Assembly (NCBI GenBank): GCA_042091495.1
Contig: JBELHJ010000015.1
Location: forward strand, 1-42,884
Direction of reading: 5' to 3'
Origin: JBELHJ01 sp042091495
GTDB lineage: Bacteria > Bacteroidota > Bacteroidia > Flavobacteriales > Flavobacteriaceae
Length of the DNA stretch: 42,884 nucleotides
Shown: positions 1 through 8,625 of the stretch, one piece after another
How positions within the stretch are numbered: position 1 is the first letter of the stretch
Layout: each line of letters starts with the position of its first letter
Made by a program: the position numbers and the translations under genes
The notes under the pieces: generated by a model
What the model saw: the letters and a program-made list of their open reading frames with translations, nothing else
Told to the model about the DNA's origin: nothing
Databases searched by the model: none

Positions 1-76
1 CACCATCGTTGTATGTAAACTGTGCAAAAAAAGTTGAAGTACATAACAAGCCTAAGAATAAGAAAATGTTTTTCAT
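1..76 (-). CDS. N-terminus of a secreted protein (partial)
   Basis: An ATG at 76-74 opens a frame that runs off the left edge of the window after 25 residues. It begins MKNIFLFLGL, continues with a hydrophobic stretch and has a likely signal-peptidase site after FFA, before QFTYNDG. This is a typical flavobacterial Sec signal peptide, so the product is probably exported. The gene lies 77 bases downstream of the GH50-like glycosidase on the same strand and may belong to the same carbohydrate-use cluster. Nothing else about its function can be seen. Confidence 0.6.
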   Translation of the reverse strand, partial: MKNIFLFLGLLCTSTFFAQFTYNDG

Positions 77-153
77 AATAAATTGATTTTTAGTTTATTA
101 TAAATATAATTAAGAATATTTAAATAAAAAATTAATGCATTATGATACTAAAA

Positions 154-2112
154 TTAGAACCTCATTTTAAAAATGTTTTTAGCAAATGCTTTTGAAACGG
201 TAACTAAATCTTGGTATGGTATATCTGTTACAGAAACAAAACCAATTCTAAAGTTTTCACCATCATTTAAACGCCCGGTTGCGGGCTGATCAGTCCATTG
301 AAACCAATGCGCTCCAACTATAGATGGGTGCTGCACCGCTTCACCTAAATACTGCTCCAATAAATTAGCTTGGTTTTCCAAAGAGTAAGCATGTTTTAAT
401 CCGCCACCCCAAACACCATTTGTTGTAGTTCCAAAATGGAATTCGCCAATAAGCATGGGCTTATCCAATTTAGGTTTAAAATTAAAATCTTTAACCCCAT
501 ATTCATAGATGTTAAAGCTTACTACATCTGTATATTTAGAGGCAATATCATGCAATACTTTATTCTGTTTAGCAGCCCCGTGAAAACGACAGCCTAAATA
601 CAAGTGATTCGGAAAAAACACATCAAAAGCTTTTGAAACTGTAGCAAAATAAGTTTCTACATAAAACTCAAAAAAGGATTGCATGTCTTCTTCAAATTGT
701 TTAGCAACAGGATACACACGATTTTTAAATACTAAATCATTAAAATTAGTTGCACTAGTTCCCCAAGAGCTGTTAAGTAACTCAGTTGTTTTGTATTTGA
801 TTTTTAAAAAATTATGTAGTGCTTTTTTGCAAGGGATATCTTGATCTAAAGCCAATAGTTCATGACCTATTTTCTTGCTCCAATGAATTTCATTATTTAT
901 AAAAACTCCTAATAAATAAGGTGATTTATTATATTCTGAAATGAGCTGTAATCTTATATTTAAGTCTTCTAAAAATGCATTTGAAAAAGGATCTGGTAAC
1001 TTATCTAATTTACCAATCCATGCTGTTCTGGGGTGAATTATTAGTGTAAACGGATGCGTGGAATTGGTGATAACTTTAGACCAAGCGCCCATGGTATTAA
1101 TCCCCCATGATTTAAGTCTCCCTTGCGTTAAATTCTCATGAATCTGCATCCAGTTATCGCCGTACTTTCTATTTAAATTTATATTGTAATAATTAACCGC
1201 ATGTTTTCTATTTAAAGCGTTAGATGTATCATTTTTATATTGGGATTTAATAGCATTTATGTTATTATATAAAAACGTTCTGTTTTTGTGGCTTGTGAAA
1301 TTCCCCACTCCAGCTCCCGTAACTCCGTAGGACCAAAACAAATAGCCTTTAGGATCAACTAACCACCATTTGCCGTTATATTTTAATGTCCTAAAATAAC
1401 CTGTACCTTCAAAACGTTTTTCATTTTTAAAACCGCCATACTCTGAAAATGCTTTAGAAAATTTAACTTTAGAGTAAGCCTTTTGATCTGCTATACCATT
1501 AGTTTTTAAAACTGCTTTATTACTTAATTTATTTTCCCAATTCGTATTAATATGTTGTCCAAGTTCGTCTATTAAAGGACCTTGCTTTCCATTTAATTCG
1601 TTCTTATCAAAAACATAATCTCCAGTTAATTTTGGTATACTGACCAAAGCATTGACTGCAGATGAATCTGTAGATAAAAAATCTAGTATAACCGCCCTAA
1701 TTTTTGATAAATCTGTGGCTTTCCAATGCTTTAAATAGCCTCCAGGAAAACCTCTTAAATCAGAGAAATATGAAATCCCTCTAAAATCGATGTCGGTCTG
1801 CTTTCTGGTTAATAATACGTAACATTGCCTCGTTGAATTTCCTTCGATGATATAACGTGCTGCATTTCCTTTCTTGTCCTTACCCTTATAATTAGCATCA
1901 ACAATTAATGATGACGATGATTTGTTTTGAACAGTAAATTCTATACTGGTGCTTTTAGAACCGTTTAATAAACAATTAGAATAATCATAGATTAAAGTCT
2001 TTTTAGACTTATTAGGTTTTATGGTAACCTGTAATTGGTCCAAGGGGCATTTTACAATTTTTTGTGAAAATGCCAATGGTATAACTAATAAAAAAAATAT
2101 TATGCGTGTCAT
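154..2112 (-). CDS. Secreted GH50-like glycoside hydrolase (beta-agarase-like)
   Basis: This 652-residue protein has a short signal peptide (about residues 1-16, cleaved near AFS-Q). The N-terminal ~230 residues look like a beta-sandwich carbohydrate-binding region. A TIM-barrel catalytic domain follows, starting near GTGYFRTLKYNGKWW (237-250) and LVDPKGYLFWSYG. Two motifs match the GH50 / clan GH-A pattern: NNE with candidate acid/base Glu408, and IGEFHFG with candidate nucleophile Glu557. GH50 enzymes are mostly beta-agarases that cut neutral agarose chains; the exact substrate here is inferred and could be another galactan. It lacks a T9SS C-terminal domain, so it is probably periplasmic or surface-retained by other means. 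The stop of the upstream CYTH gene is only 10 bases away, so the two may share a transcript. Start: ATG at 2112, directly followed by the signal peptide. Confidence 0.75.
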   Translation of the reverse strand: MTRIIFFLLVIPLAFSQKIVKCPLDQLQVTIKPNKSKKTLIYDYSNCLLNGSKSTSIEFTVQNKSSSSLIVDANYKGKDKKGNAARYIIEGNSTRQCYVLLTRKQTDIDFRGISYFSDLRGFPGGYLKHWKATDLSKIRAVILDFLSTDSSAVNALVSIPKLTGDYVFDKNELNGKQGPLIDELGQHINTNWENKLSNKAVLKTNGIADQKAYSKVKFSKAFSEYGGFKNEKRFEGTGYFRTLKYNGKWWLVDPKGYLFWSYGVTGAGVGNFTSHKNRTFLYNNINAIKSQYKNDTSNALNRKHAVNYYNINLNRKYGDNWMQIHENLTQGRLKSWGINTMGAWSKVITNSTHPFTLIIHPRTAWIGKLDKLPDPFSNAFLEDLNIRLQLISEYNKSPYLLGVFINNEIHWSKKIGHELLALDQDIPCKKALHNFLKIKYKTTELLNSSWGTSATNFNDLVFKNRVYPVAKQFEEDMQSFFEFYVETYFATVSKAFDVFFPNHLYLGCRFHGAAKQNKVLHDIASKYTDVVSFNIYEYGVKDFNFKPKLDKPMLIGEFHFGTTTNGVWGGGLKHAYSLENQANLLEQYLGEAVQHPSIVGAHWFQWTDQPATGRLNDGENFRIGFVSVTDIPYQDLVTVSKAFAKNIFKMRF

Positions 2113-2122
2113 AACTTATGGA

Positions 2123-2590
2123 CTACCATTTTGAATAAGGATTACGACTTATATAAGAATTGTAGAAGCGTTCATCACCAGTGACTTCTTTTCCAAGCCA
2201 ATCTGGCTTAACGAAATCCTCATTGGGATTTGATAATTCTACCTCTGCAATACATAACCCTGAGTTTTCTCCAAAAAACTCATCAACCTCAAATGTGTGC
2301 TTCCCTTTATTAACAATAAATCGTTCTTTATGAATAACCCCTGAATCACATAACTTTATTAAAGCTTCAGCATCATCTAGGGCAATTTGTTTTTCCCATT
2401 CGAAACGAGAAACTCCTCCATCAAATGACTTACCTTTTACAGTAATATACCCTTCATTATTTTTTATTCTTATTCTAACCGTTCTTGATGGATCTCTATT
2501 TAAATACCCCTGTTTTATAATATAAGACTTTTCACTTTCCTTTTTAAAGTTGGTGTTTGTTATCAAAAATTTACGTTCTATCTCAACCAT
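2123..2590 (-). CDS. CYTH domain protein (tunnel triphosphatase family)
   Basis: The protein has 155 residues from the ATG at 2590; a start at 2635 is possible but would add 15 residues before the conserved beginning. It opens MVEIERKFLI, which contains the ExExK signature of the CYTH superfamily (EIERK), followed by the expected alternating basic strands (TVRIRIKNNEGYITVKGK) and acidic strands (EVDEFFG, IAEVELSNPNE). CYTH proteins bind metal and a triphosphate inside a beta tunnel; bacterial single-domain members act as inorganic triphosphatases or have unknown substrates. The ATG overlaps the stop of the upstream Rossmann gene by 8 bases (ATGGTTGA), suggesting coupled translation. Family assignment is firm, substrate unknown. 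Confidence 0.85.
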   Translation of the reverse strand: MVEIERKFLITNTNFKKESEKSYIIKQGYLNRDPSRTVRIRIKNNEGYITVKGKSFDGGVSRFEWEKQIALDDAEALIKLCDSGVIHKERFIVNKGKHTFEVDEFFGENSGLCIAEVELSNPNEDFVKPDWLGKEVTGDERFYNSYISRNPYSKW

Positions 2591-3245
2591 TTGCAAGCTT
2601 TTGTATTTGATTAGATTGTAATATTGAAGTTTCAAAGCCCACTTTTGAAAGTATTATCATAGCTTTAGCTATATCTTTGGCATGTATTGATTTATATGGT
2701 TCAAAAATACCAACCATGAAAAAATCAAAGCATTTAAAAAGGATCTTTGCAAAACGTTCTGTAAAACGCTTTTCGTTTCTGTTTCCAATTATTATAGAAG
2801 GACGTAAAACGTATATGTTTTTAATTCCGCTGTTTAAAACTAAACGCTCCATCATTCCTTTTGTTTTTAAATAAAAAGTGTTGCTGTTGGCCTTTGCTCC
2901 CATTGATGAAATTACCAAAAAACAATCCACTTTATTTTCATTGCAAATGATTGCTAAATCTGAAGGTATTCCACAATCAATCTTAGTATATATTTCTTTA
3001 TCAGGTGTTTTTGATCTGGTAGTGCCAATACAACAAAATGCTACATCGCCTTGAATTAAATGTTTGTAATTTTTTATCTTAAATAAATCTATAATATGCT
3101 CCTCTATTTTTGGGTGTTTAATGCCAGTTGTTTTTCGGGAAAAGATTATAATCTTTGTGAAGTCGTTATCCTCTAATAGATCATTTAATAGACAGGAGCC
3201 TGTTAAACCAGTCGCTCCAATAAGTATAGCTGTTTTTGGAATCAA
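2583..3245 (-). CDS. NAD(P)-binding Rossmann protein (HTATIP2/NmrA-like)
   Basis: This 220-residue protein begins MIPKTAILIGATGLTG, a glycine-rich dinucleotide-binding loop of the extended/atypical short-chain dehydrogenase type. Later motifs (CCIGTTRSK, VISSMGAKANS, FYLKTKGMMERL with YxxxK) resemble the NAD(P)H-binding family that includes TIP30/HTATIP2. The family acts on unknown substrates in bacteria. The only reasonable start is a TTG at 3245: no in-frame ATG or GTG precedes the Rossmann beta strand, and starting later would delete the loop. It is divergent from dinB with only 42 bases between them, and overlaps the CYTH gene by 8 bases. Confidence 0.8.
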   Translation of the reverse strand: MIPKTAILIGATGLTGSCLLNDLLEDNDFTKIIIFSRKTTGIKHPKIEEHIIDLFKIKNYKHLIQGDVAFCCIGTTRSKTPDKEIYTKIDCGIPSDLAIICNENKVDCFLVISSMGAKANSNTFYLKTKGMMERLVLNSGIKNIYVLRPSIIIGNRNEKRFTERFAKILFKCFDFFMVGIFEPYKSIHAKDIAKAMIILSKVGFETSILQSNQIQKLANG

Positions 3246-3252
3246 AATTGAA

Positions 3253-3283
3253 TTGTTATCAATTATAAAGATATTTAAATTTG
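3253..3283 (+). promoter_or_regulatory. Putative dinB promoter (TTG-N20-TAAATTTG)
   Basis: TAAATTTG at 3276-3283 matches the Bacteroidota -7 consensus TAnnTTTG, with TTG at 3253-3255 upstream. The box ends 4 bases before the dinB ATG, so transcription would start at or very near the start codon. Confidence 0.5.
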
Positions 3284-3287
3284 AATA

Positions 3288-4382
3288 ATGTCTGATGAAA
3301 ATTTAAATAGGAAAATTATTCATATTGATATGGATGCATTTTATGCTTCTGTAGAACAATTAGACAACCCTGAATTAAGAAATAAACCCATTGCTGTTGG
3401 GGGAAGTAGCAAACGCGGTGTTGTGAGTGCAGCAAGTTATGAAGCTAGAAAATTTGGTGTAAAAAGTGCTATGAGCGGGCAATTAGCCAAATCGCTTTGT
3501 AAAGACTTGATATTTGTAAAACCAAGATTCTATAGGTATAAAGAGATTTCCGTAAAAATTCGTGCCATTTTTTTTGAGTATACCGATTTGGTTGAGCCTT
3601 TGTCTTTAGATGAAGCCTATTTAGATGTTACTATAAACAAAAAGAATAATCTTAGTGCTACTTTAATTGCTCAAGAAATTAGAAATAAAATATACGACGA
3701 AACAGGTTTAAGAGCCTCAGCAGGGATATCTATCAATAAATTTATTGCTAAAGTAGCTAGTGATATCAATAAACCAAACGGTCAAAAAACAATCACTCCC
3801 GATGAAATAATTCCTTTTTTAGAAGCACTCGATATCAGAAAGTTTTATGGTATAGGCAAAGTAACCTCTAACAAAATGTATCACTTAGGCATATTTACGG
3901 GCAAAGATTTAAAATCAAAAACAGAATCGTTTTTAGAGACACAATTTGGAAAATCAGGCTCCTATTATTACAATGTGGTTAGAGGAATACATAATAGTCC
4001 TGTTAAGCCTAACCGCATTAGAAAATCACTAGCTGCAGAACAAACTTTTGCAACCAATTTAACAAGTGAATTATTCATGTTAGAGCGATTAAGAGCGCTT
4101 TCTAAAGAAGTTTCTGAACGACTAAAAAAACAAAACGTATCTGGGAAAACCATTACTTTAAAAATCAAATACAGTGATTTTAGTGTTCAAACAAGAAGTA
4201 GAACTAATCTGTATTTTATAAGTGATAACGAACTCATTTTTGAAATAACAAAGGGACTCCTTTACCAGGAATCCCTTAAAAATTCTGTAAGACTTTTAGG
4301 TATTTCAGTAACAAATCTTAATACAAAATCTGATACTCAAAAACAATCAAGCTTCAACGTTCAACTAAAATTTAAATTTTAG
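3288..4382 (+). CDS. dinB: DNA polymerase IV (Y-family translesion polymerase)
   Basis: This 364-residue protein is close to the usual DinB length. The catalytic core starts at KIIHIDMDAFYASVE. Metal-binding carboxylates are Asp14 in HIDMD and Asp108/Glu109 in LSLDEAYLDV. The SAGISINKFIAKVASDINKP segment and the helix-hairpin-helix stretch FYGIGKVTSNKM are also typical. A C-terminal little-finger domain follows, and the protein ends QLKFKF, which resembles a sliding-clamp-binding tail. DinB copies past damaged bases with low fidelity. The start ATG sits 8 residues before the conserved block and no alternative ATG exists before the first catalytic Asp. The 3' end overlaps pyk by 4 bases convergently. 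Confidence 0.95.
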   Translation: MSDENLNRKIIHIDMDAFYASVEQLDNPELRNKPIAVGGSSKRGVVSAASYEARKFGVKSAMSGQLAKSLCKDLIFVKPRFYRYKEISVKIRAIFFEYTDLVEPLSLDEAYLDVTINKKNNLSATLIAQEIRNKIYDETGLRASAGISINKFIAKVASDINKPNGQKTITPDEIIPFLEALDIRKFYGIGKVTSNKMYHLGIFTGKDLKSKTESFLETQFGKSGSYYYNVVRGIHNSPVKPNRIRKSLAAEQTFATNLTSELFMLERLRALSKEVSERLKKQNVSGKTITLKIKYSDFSVQTRSRTNLYFISDNELIFEITKGLLYQESLKNSVRLLGISVTNLNTKSDTQKQSSFNVQLKFKF

Positions 4383-5809
4383 TTGATAATTGAAACTCTC
4401 AGTGTATTCACCATTCCCATATCTGTTATAGGCATTGCAGCCAAACTAATAAGCATATCTCCTTCCTTAACATATCCCTTTTGTTGAGCAAATTTATTAA
4501 CATCTTCTATAGTTTCATCAGTACTTACATTCCTATCATAATAAAAGGCTTTAACTCCCCATAATAAATTAAGTTGGGTAAGTATACGTTTATTATCTGA
4601 AAACACTAAAATATGAGCATTTGGTCGCCACGCAGAAATTTGGAAAGCCGTGTAGCCACTATTGGTCAACGTTGAAATTGCTTTAGCGTCAATTTCATTT
4701 GCCATGTTGGCTGCATGGTAACAAATAGACTTCGTTATGTAGCGTTTTGTTTTAATGTGAGGCGGGTTTTGAGGTACTGAAATTAACTCCGAATCTTCAA
4801 CGCTTCTGATAATACTTGACATTTTTTCAATAACTTGAACAGGATAACTTCCAACAGAAGTTTCTCCAGATAACATTACTGCATCTGCACCGTCCATAAC
4901 TGAATTTGCAACATCATTAACTTCAGCTCTAGTAGGCGTTAAACTAGAAATCATAGTTTCCATCATCTGTGTTGCTATAATTACAGGAATTCGGGCTTGT
5001 TTAGCTCTTAAAACCAATTGTTTTTGAATTAGAGGAACATCTTGAGCGGGCACTTCAACACCAAGATCGCCTCTAGCAACCATTAAACCATCACAATAAG
5101 AAACTATTTTGTCAATATTCTCTACACCTTCAGGTTTTTCAATTTTGGCAATAATTGGAATCTTATGTTCACTATGCGCTTTAATTAAATCTTGTAGCTC
5201 TATAAGATCTTCTTGTTTTCTTACAAATGATAATGCAATCCAATCTACTTTCAAGCTAATTGCAAATTTAGCATCTTCTATATCTTTCTCCGTTAAAGCC
5301 GGTTGAGATATATCTGTATTTGGAAGATTAACCCCTTTTTTGGATTTCAAAGGACCGCCTTGAATTACTTTGGCCAGTACTTCTTTTTTACCATCGGTAG
5401 AAACAACTTCAAAAATTAGTTTTCCATCGTCAAGTAATATTTTTTCTCCAGGTTTTGTATCCATAGGGAAGCGGTCATATGTCATATATACACGCGCCTT
5501 AGTGCCTTCAAAACGCTCACCTGTGGCAAAAATAATTTCATCTCCTTCATCAACAAAAACCTCATCTTTCATAACGCCAACACGCAATTTAGGTCCTTGT
5601 AAATCTGCTAAAATTGAAGCATTAAAACCTAGTTCCTCATTTAATTCTCTTATAATTTTTACACGTTCTTTTACATCTTCATAATCTGCGTGTGAAAAAT
5701 TTATTCGAAATACATTAGCTCCTTTTATAAGCATTTGACGAAGCACTTCCTTAGAACTTGACGCAGGCCCAAGAGTTGCAACAATTTTTGTCTTTTTTCT
5801 TTTAAACAT
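4379..5809 (-). CDS. pyk: Pyruvate kinase
   Basis: This 476-residue cytosolic enzyme converts phosphoenolpyruvate and ADP to pyruvate and ATP. The N-terminal KTKIVATLGPAS and INFSHADYEDV match the family. Active-site motifs include IIAKIEKPEGVENID (catalytic Lys), GLMVARGDLGVEVP, IATQMMETMI and MLSGETSVGSYPV. A lid domain occupies roughly residues 70-170. The C-terminal allosteric domain ends in GDMLISLAAMPITDMGMVNTLRV. The gene is last in the acpP-fabF-rnc-IPExxxVDY-pyk run, only 2 bases after the preceding stop. Confidence 0.97.
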   Translation of the reverse strand: MFKRKKTKIVATLGPASSSKEVLRQMLIKGANVFRINFSHADYEDVKERVKIIRELNEELGFNASILADLQGPKLRVGVMKDEVFVDEGDEIIFATGERFEGTKARVYMTYDRFPMDTKPGEKILLDDGKLIFEVVSTDGKKEVLAKVIQGGPLKSKKGVNLPNTDISQPALTEKDIEDAKFAISLKVDWIALSFVRKQEDLIELQDLIKAHSEHKIPIIAKIEKPEGVENIDKIVSYCDGLMVARGDLGVEVPAQDVPLIQKQLVLRAKQARIPVIIATQMMETMISSLTPTRAEVNDVANSVMDGADAVMLSGETSVGSYPVQVIEKMSSIIRSVEDSELISVPQNPPHIKTKRYITKSICYHAANMANEIDAKAISTLTNSGYTAFQISAWRPNAHILVFSDNKRILTQLNLLWGVKAFYYDRNVSTDETIEDVNKFAQQKGYVKEGDMLISLAAMPITDMGMVNTLRVSIIN

Positions 5810-5811
5810 TT

Positions 5812-6288
5812 TTAAAAAATTAAATTCTCATTAGAAACGATATCATTACTTTCAACTTTGTAACAAGTAACAACTTGTGGTATTTGCTGAATGCTATTTA
5901 ATATCATTTTTTCGTTAATTAGTCTTGCTTCACTGTTAATTTTCACTAGAAAATCAACAGTATTTAATTCTGGTAGTAAATTATGGTAATTAATTATTTT
6001 TGATTTTAAATCAAAGAAAAGACCCTCGTCTTCAGATTCTTCTTCGGTTTTGTATACATTAGATATCAAGTTCCAAACTACGTTTTCTGACTTGTTTTCA
6101 TATTCGAATAAAGAATAAGACGCAAAGGGCGATTTAAAATCAATATTTTTAGAACGTTTTTTAAATTTTACATCAAGAAACTTATTAAACATATAAGCCA
6201 TTCTGTAATCTTCTAATCTACAAATTACGGCGAGTAAAGTATATGATTCCTGATCAAAATCATCCATACATAACTTATGCATTGCCAT
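5812..6288 (-). CDS. IPExxxVDY family protein (unknown function)
   Basis: This 158-residue soluble protein belongs to a Bacteroidota-specific family named for an IPExxxVDY motif, seen here in the variant form LPELNTVDFLVK, followed by a conserved C-terminal IPQVVTCYKV. It has no signal peptide, no membrane segment and no recognisable enzymatic motif. The protein is rich in acidic and aromatic residues, with an acidic loop EEESEDEG near the middle. Its position between rnc and pyk is the placement I know for this family in flavobacteria, which is part of the identification. Function is unknown; the linkage to pyk hints at, but does not show, a regulatory or structural role. Confidence 0.8.
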   Translation of the reverse strand: MAMHKLCMDDFDQESYTLLAVICRLEDYRMAYMFNKFLDVKFKKRSKNIDFKSPFASYSLFEYENKSENVVWNLISNVYKTEEESEDEGLFFDLKSKIINYHNLLPELNTVDFLVKINSEARLINEKMILNSIQQIPQVVTCYKVESNDIVSNENLIF

Positions 6289-6343
6289 ACTTAAAAAATT
6301 AAAAGTGAAAGTAATAGATTAAAATTTCTTGACAAAACAAAAA

Positions 6344-7084
6344 TTACGGTTTATCATTAATTTGATTTTGAAACACAAAAAAAGCACGCTTTGAAACTTT
6401 TTCCTCTGCTTTTTTCTTAGATGTAGCTCTTGCTTTAGCTATGATTTTATCATCGATATACAATTTCACTGAAAAATGCCTAATATCCTCATTGCCGGTA
6501 TCTTCATACACATTGTAATTGAATATTTTTTTTTCCTTTTGACACCATTCAATAAATAAACTTTTGTAGCTTATAACTTTACTCTCAAGAGTTTCAATAT
6601 CGACATGTGGAATGATTACATTTTGATCAATAAATGACTTACAATCATTATAACCTCTGTCCAGAAATATAGCACCAACTATAGCTTCGAATAAATTACC
6701 ATGAACATTATTTCCAAAATTTGCTTTTGGTATCCTACTTTTCAGAAGTTTAATTAAATCAAGTTCTTTTCCTAATTCATTGAGGTGTTCTCGACTTACT
6801 ATTTTCGATCGCATTTTTGTTAGATATCCCTCATCACCTTGTGGTACTTTATCATACAGATATTTTGAAATAACCGCATCCAACATAGCATCCCCTAAAA
6901 ATTCAAGCCGTTCATAATTAACAGCTACTCCTGTAGAATTCTTTAAATTCAAGGATCGGTGTGTAAAAGCCATTTTATATATTGATAAATCAAGTGGTGT
7001 AAATCCTATGAGCTTTTTAACTTCCAAAAAAAAATCCCTGCCTTTATCAGGCCGGGAATTGAATATGTTTCGAATGAATTTCAT
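6344..7084 (-). CDS. rnc: Ribonuclease III
   Basis: This 246-residue enzyme cuts double-stranded RNA during rRNA and mRNA processing. The signature NYERLEFLGDAMLDAVIS contains metal-binding Glu61 and Asp65. The second catalytic helix reads GNLFEAIVGAIFLDRGY: the Glu (133) is present, but the position usually held by Asp (Asp107 in Aquifex RNase III) is Asn130. A C-terminal double-stranded RNA-binding domain covers about residues 165-240 (NYNVYEDTG, FSVKLYIDDKIIAKARATSKKKAEEKVSKRA with the usual KKKAE). It lies 7 bases downstream of fabF, the common rnc-fabF-acpP arrangement. Confidence 0.95.
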   Translation of the reverse strand: MKFIRNIFNSRPDKGRDFFLEVKKLIGFTPLDLSIYKMAFTHRSLNLKNSTGVAVNYERLEFLGDAMLDAVISKYLYDKVPQGDEGYLTKMRSKIVSREHLNELGKELDLIKLLKSRIPKANFGNNVHGNLFEAIVGAIFLDRGYNDCKSFIDQNVIIPHVDIETLESKVISYKSLFIEWCQKEKKIFNYNVYEDTGNEDIRHFSVKLYIDDKIIAKARATSKKKAEEKVSKRAFFVFQNQINDKP

Positions 7085-7091
7085 TCGTAAT

Positions 7092-8342
7092 TTAATCTAT
7101 TTTCTTAAACAACACACAAGCGTTATGACCACCAAAACCAAACGTATTACTCATCGCAATATTAACCTCACGTTTTTGGGGTTTGTTTAAAGTTAAATTA
7201 AGTTCGGGATCAATATTCTCGTCTACATTTTTATGATTGATGGTAGGTGGAATAATTCCGTGTTGCATAGACATGACTGAAGCAACAGCCTCAATAGCGC
7301 CTGCAGCACCAAGAAGATGTCCTGTCATTGATTTTGTTGAATTGATATTAATATTTTTAGCGTGATCCCCGAAAACTTCTTTAATAGCCTTTAACTCTGC
7401 TACATCTCCTAAAGGGGTGGAAGTACCGTGAGTGTTAATGTAATCAACTTCTTCTGGAGATATTCCAGCATTACTAAGACAATTCTTCATAACGGCAACA
7501 ACACCAATCCCATCAGGGTGTGGAGCTGTCATGTGGTGAGCATCTGATGACATACCACCTCCAATAACCTCGGCATATATCTTAGCACCTCGAGCAATGG
7601 CATGGTCATAATCTTCAAGAATTAAACAACCTGCGCCTTCACCAAGAACAAATCCATCTCTTTGGGCATCAAATGGTCTAGATGCTGTTTCAGGGCTATC
7701 ATTTCTAGTGGACAATGCGTGTAAAGCATTAAAACCTCCCATACCTGCTATTGCTACAGCGGCTTCACTACCTCCAGTGACAATAACATCACAATGCCCT
7801 AACCTGATATAATTAAGGGCATCAATTAAAGCGTTTGCTGAAGAAGCGCAAGCTGAAACAGTGGTATAATTAGGCCCCATAAAACCGTTCTTAATAGAAA
7901 TGTTTCCTGGGGCTATATCTGCAATCATTTTTGGAATAAAAAAGGGGTTGAATTTTGGAGTCCCGTCACCAGCAGCGAAATTTAAAACTTCATTTTGAAA
8001 AGTTTCAAGCCCTCCGATACCAGCTCCCCATATAACACCAACACGTAACTTATCAATGGTATCCAAATCAAGTTTTGAGTCTGCAATAGCTTCGTCTGAA
8101 GCAACCATTGCATATTGTGTAAAACGATCCATTTTTCTTGCATCTTTACGATGGATAAAATCCGTAACCTCAAAATTTTTGAGTTCGCAAGCAAATTTGG
8201 TTTTAAACTTTTCAGTGTTAAAATATGTTATTGGAGCGGCACCACTTTTACCTTTTACAAGGGCATCCCAATACTCATCTTTAGTATTGCCAATAGGAGT
8301 AAGTGCACCTAAACCGGTAACTACAACTCGCTTTAATTCCAT
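7092..8342 (-). CDS. fabF: 3-oxoacyl-ACP synthase II
   Basis: This 416-residue condensing enzyme elongates acyl-ACP with malonyl-ACP in type II fatty-acid synthesis. The catalytic Cys165 lies in TVSACASSANALIDAL. The two active-site histidines are His305 in NTHGTSTPLGD and His342 in SMTGHLLGAAGAIEA, with the conserved Lys337 just before. The glycine-rich C-terminus (MSNTFGFGGHNACVLF) is complete. The start ATG at 8342 follows acpP by 11 bases. Cys-His-His architecture and length point to FabF rather than FabB or FabH. Confidence 0.97.
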   Translation of the reverse strand: MELKRVVVTGLGALTPIGNTKDEYWDALVKGKSGAAPITYFNTEKFKTKFACELKNFEVTDFIHRKDARKMDRFTQYAMVASDEAIADSKLDLDTIDKLRVGVIWGAGIGGLETFQNEVLNFAAGDGTPKFNPFFIPKMIADIAPGNISIKNGFMGPNYTTVSACASSANALIDALNYIRLGHCDVIVTGGSEAAVAIAGMGGFNALHALSTRNDSPETASRPFDAQRDGFVLGEGAGCLILEDYDHAIARGAKIYAEVIGGGMSSDAHHMTAPHPDGIGVVAVMKNCLSNAGISPEEVDYINTHGTSTPLGDVAELKAIKEVFGDHAKNININSTKSMTGHLLGAAGAIEAVASVMSMQHGIIPPTINHKNVDENIDPELNLTLNKPQKREVNIAMSNTFGFGGHNACVLFKKID

Positions 8343-8353
8343 AAATGTCTAAA

Positions 8354-8587
8354 TTATTTTGCTTCTTCTATGTAAGAAATAGCTTGACCAACTGTAGCGA
8401 TGTTTTCAGCTTGATCATCTGGAATTTGAATATCAAATTCTTTTTCGAATTCCATAATTAACTCAACTGTATCCAATGAGTCTGCCCCTAAATCATTAGT
8501 GAAGCTTGCTTCTGAAACTACTTCGTTTTCATCAACACCTAATTTGTCTACGATAATCGCTTTTACTCTTGATGCAATGTCTGACAT
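8354..8587 (-). CDS. acpP: Acyl carrier protein
   Basis: This 77-residue acidic helical protein carries growing acyl chains on a 4'-phosphopantetheine attached to Ser37 in LGADSLDTVELIMEFE. The motif and size are those of a standard ACP. It is the first gene of the acpP-fabF-rnc-IPExxxVDY-pyk run and has a good -7 promoter box about 30 bases upstream. Confidence 0.97.
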   Translation of the reverse strand: MSDIASRVKAIIVDKLGVDENEVVSEASFTNDLGADSLDTVELIMEFEKEFDIQIPDDQAENIATVGQAISYIEEAK

Positions 8588-8617
8588 AATCTTTAATTTT
8601 AAAGTTTTAATTAAGTC

Positions 8618-8625
8618 GCAAAAAT
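8618..8625 (-). promoter_or_regulatory. Putative acpP promoter -7 box
   Basis: TATTTTTG followed by CG on the minus strand fits TAnnTTTG and lies 31 bases from the acpP ATG. The -33 region is AT-rich (GTGTTTT) with no perfect TTG. The divergent purN start is 135 bases away. Confidence 0.5.

Noticed and set aside
2591..2635. Upstream start for the CYTH gene at 2635
   Set aside because: It would add 15 residues before the conserved MVEIERKF start and lie wholly inside the upstream gene; the ATG at 2590 gives the usual N-terminus and an 8-base overlap.
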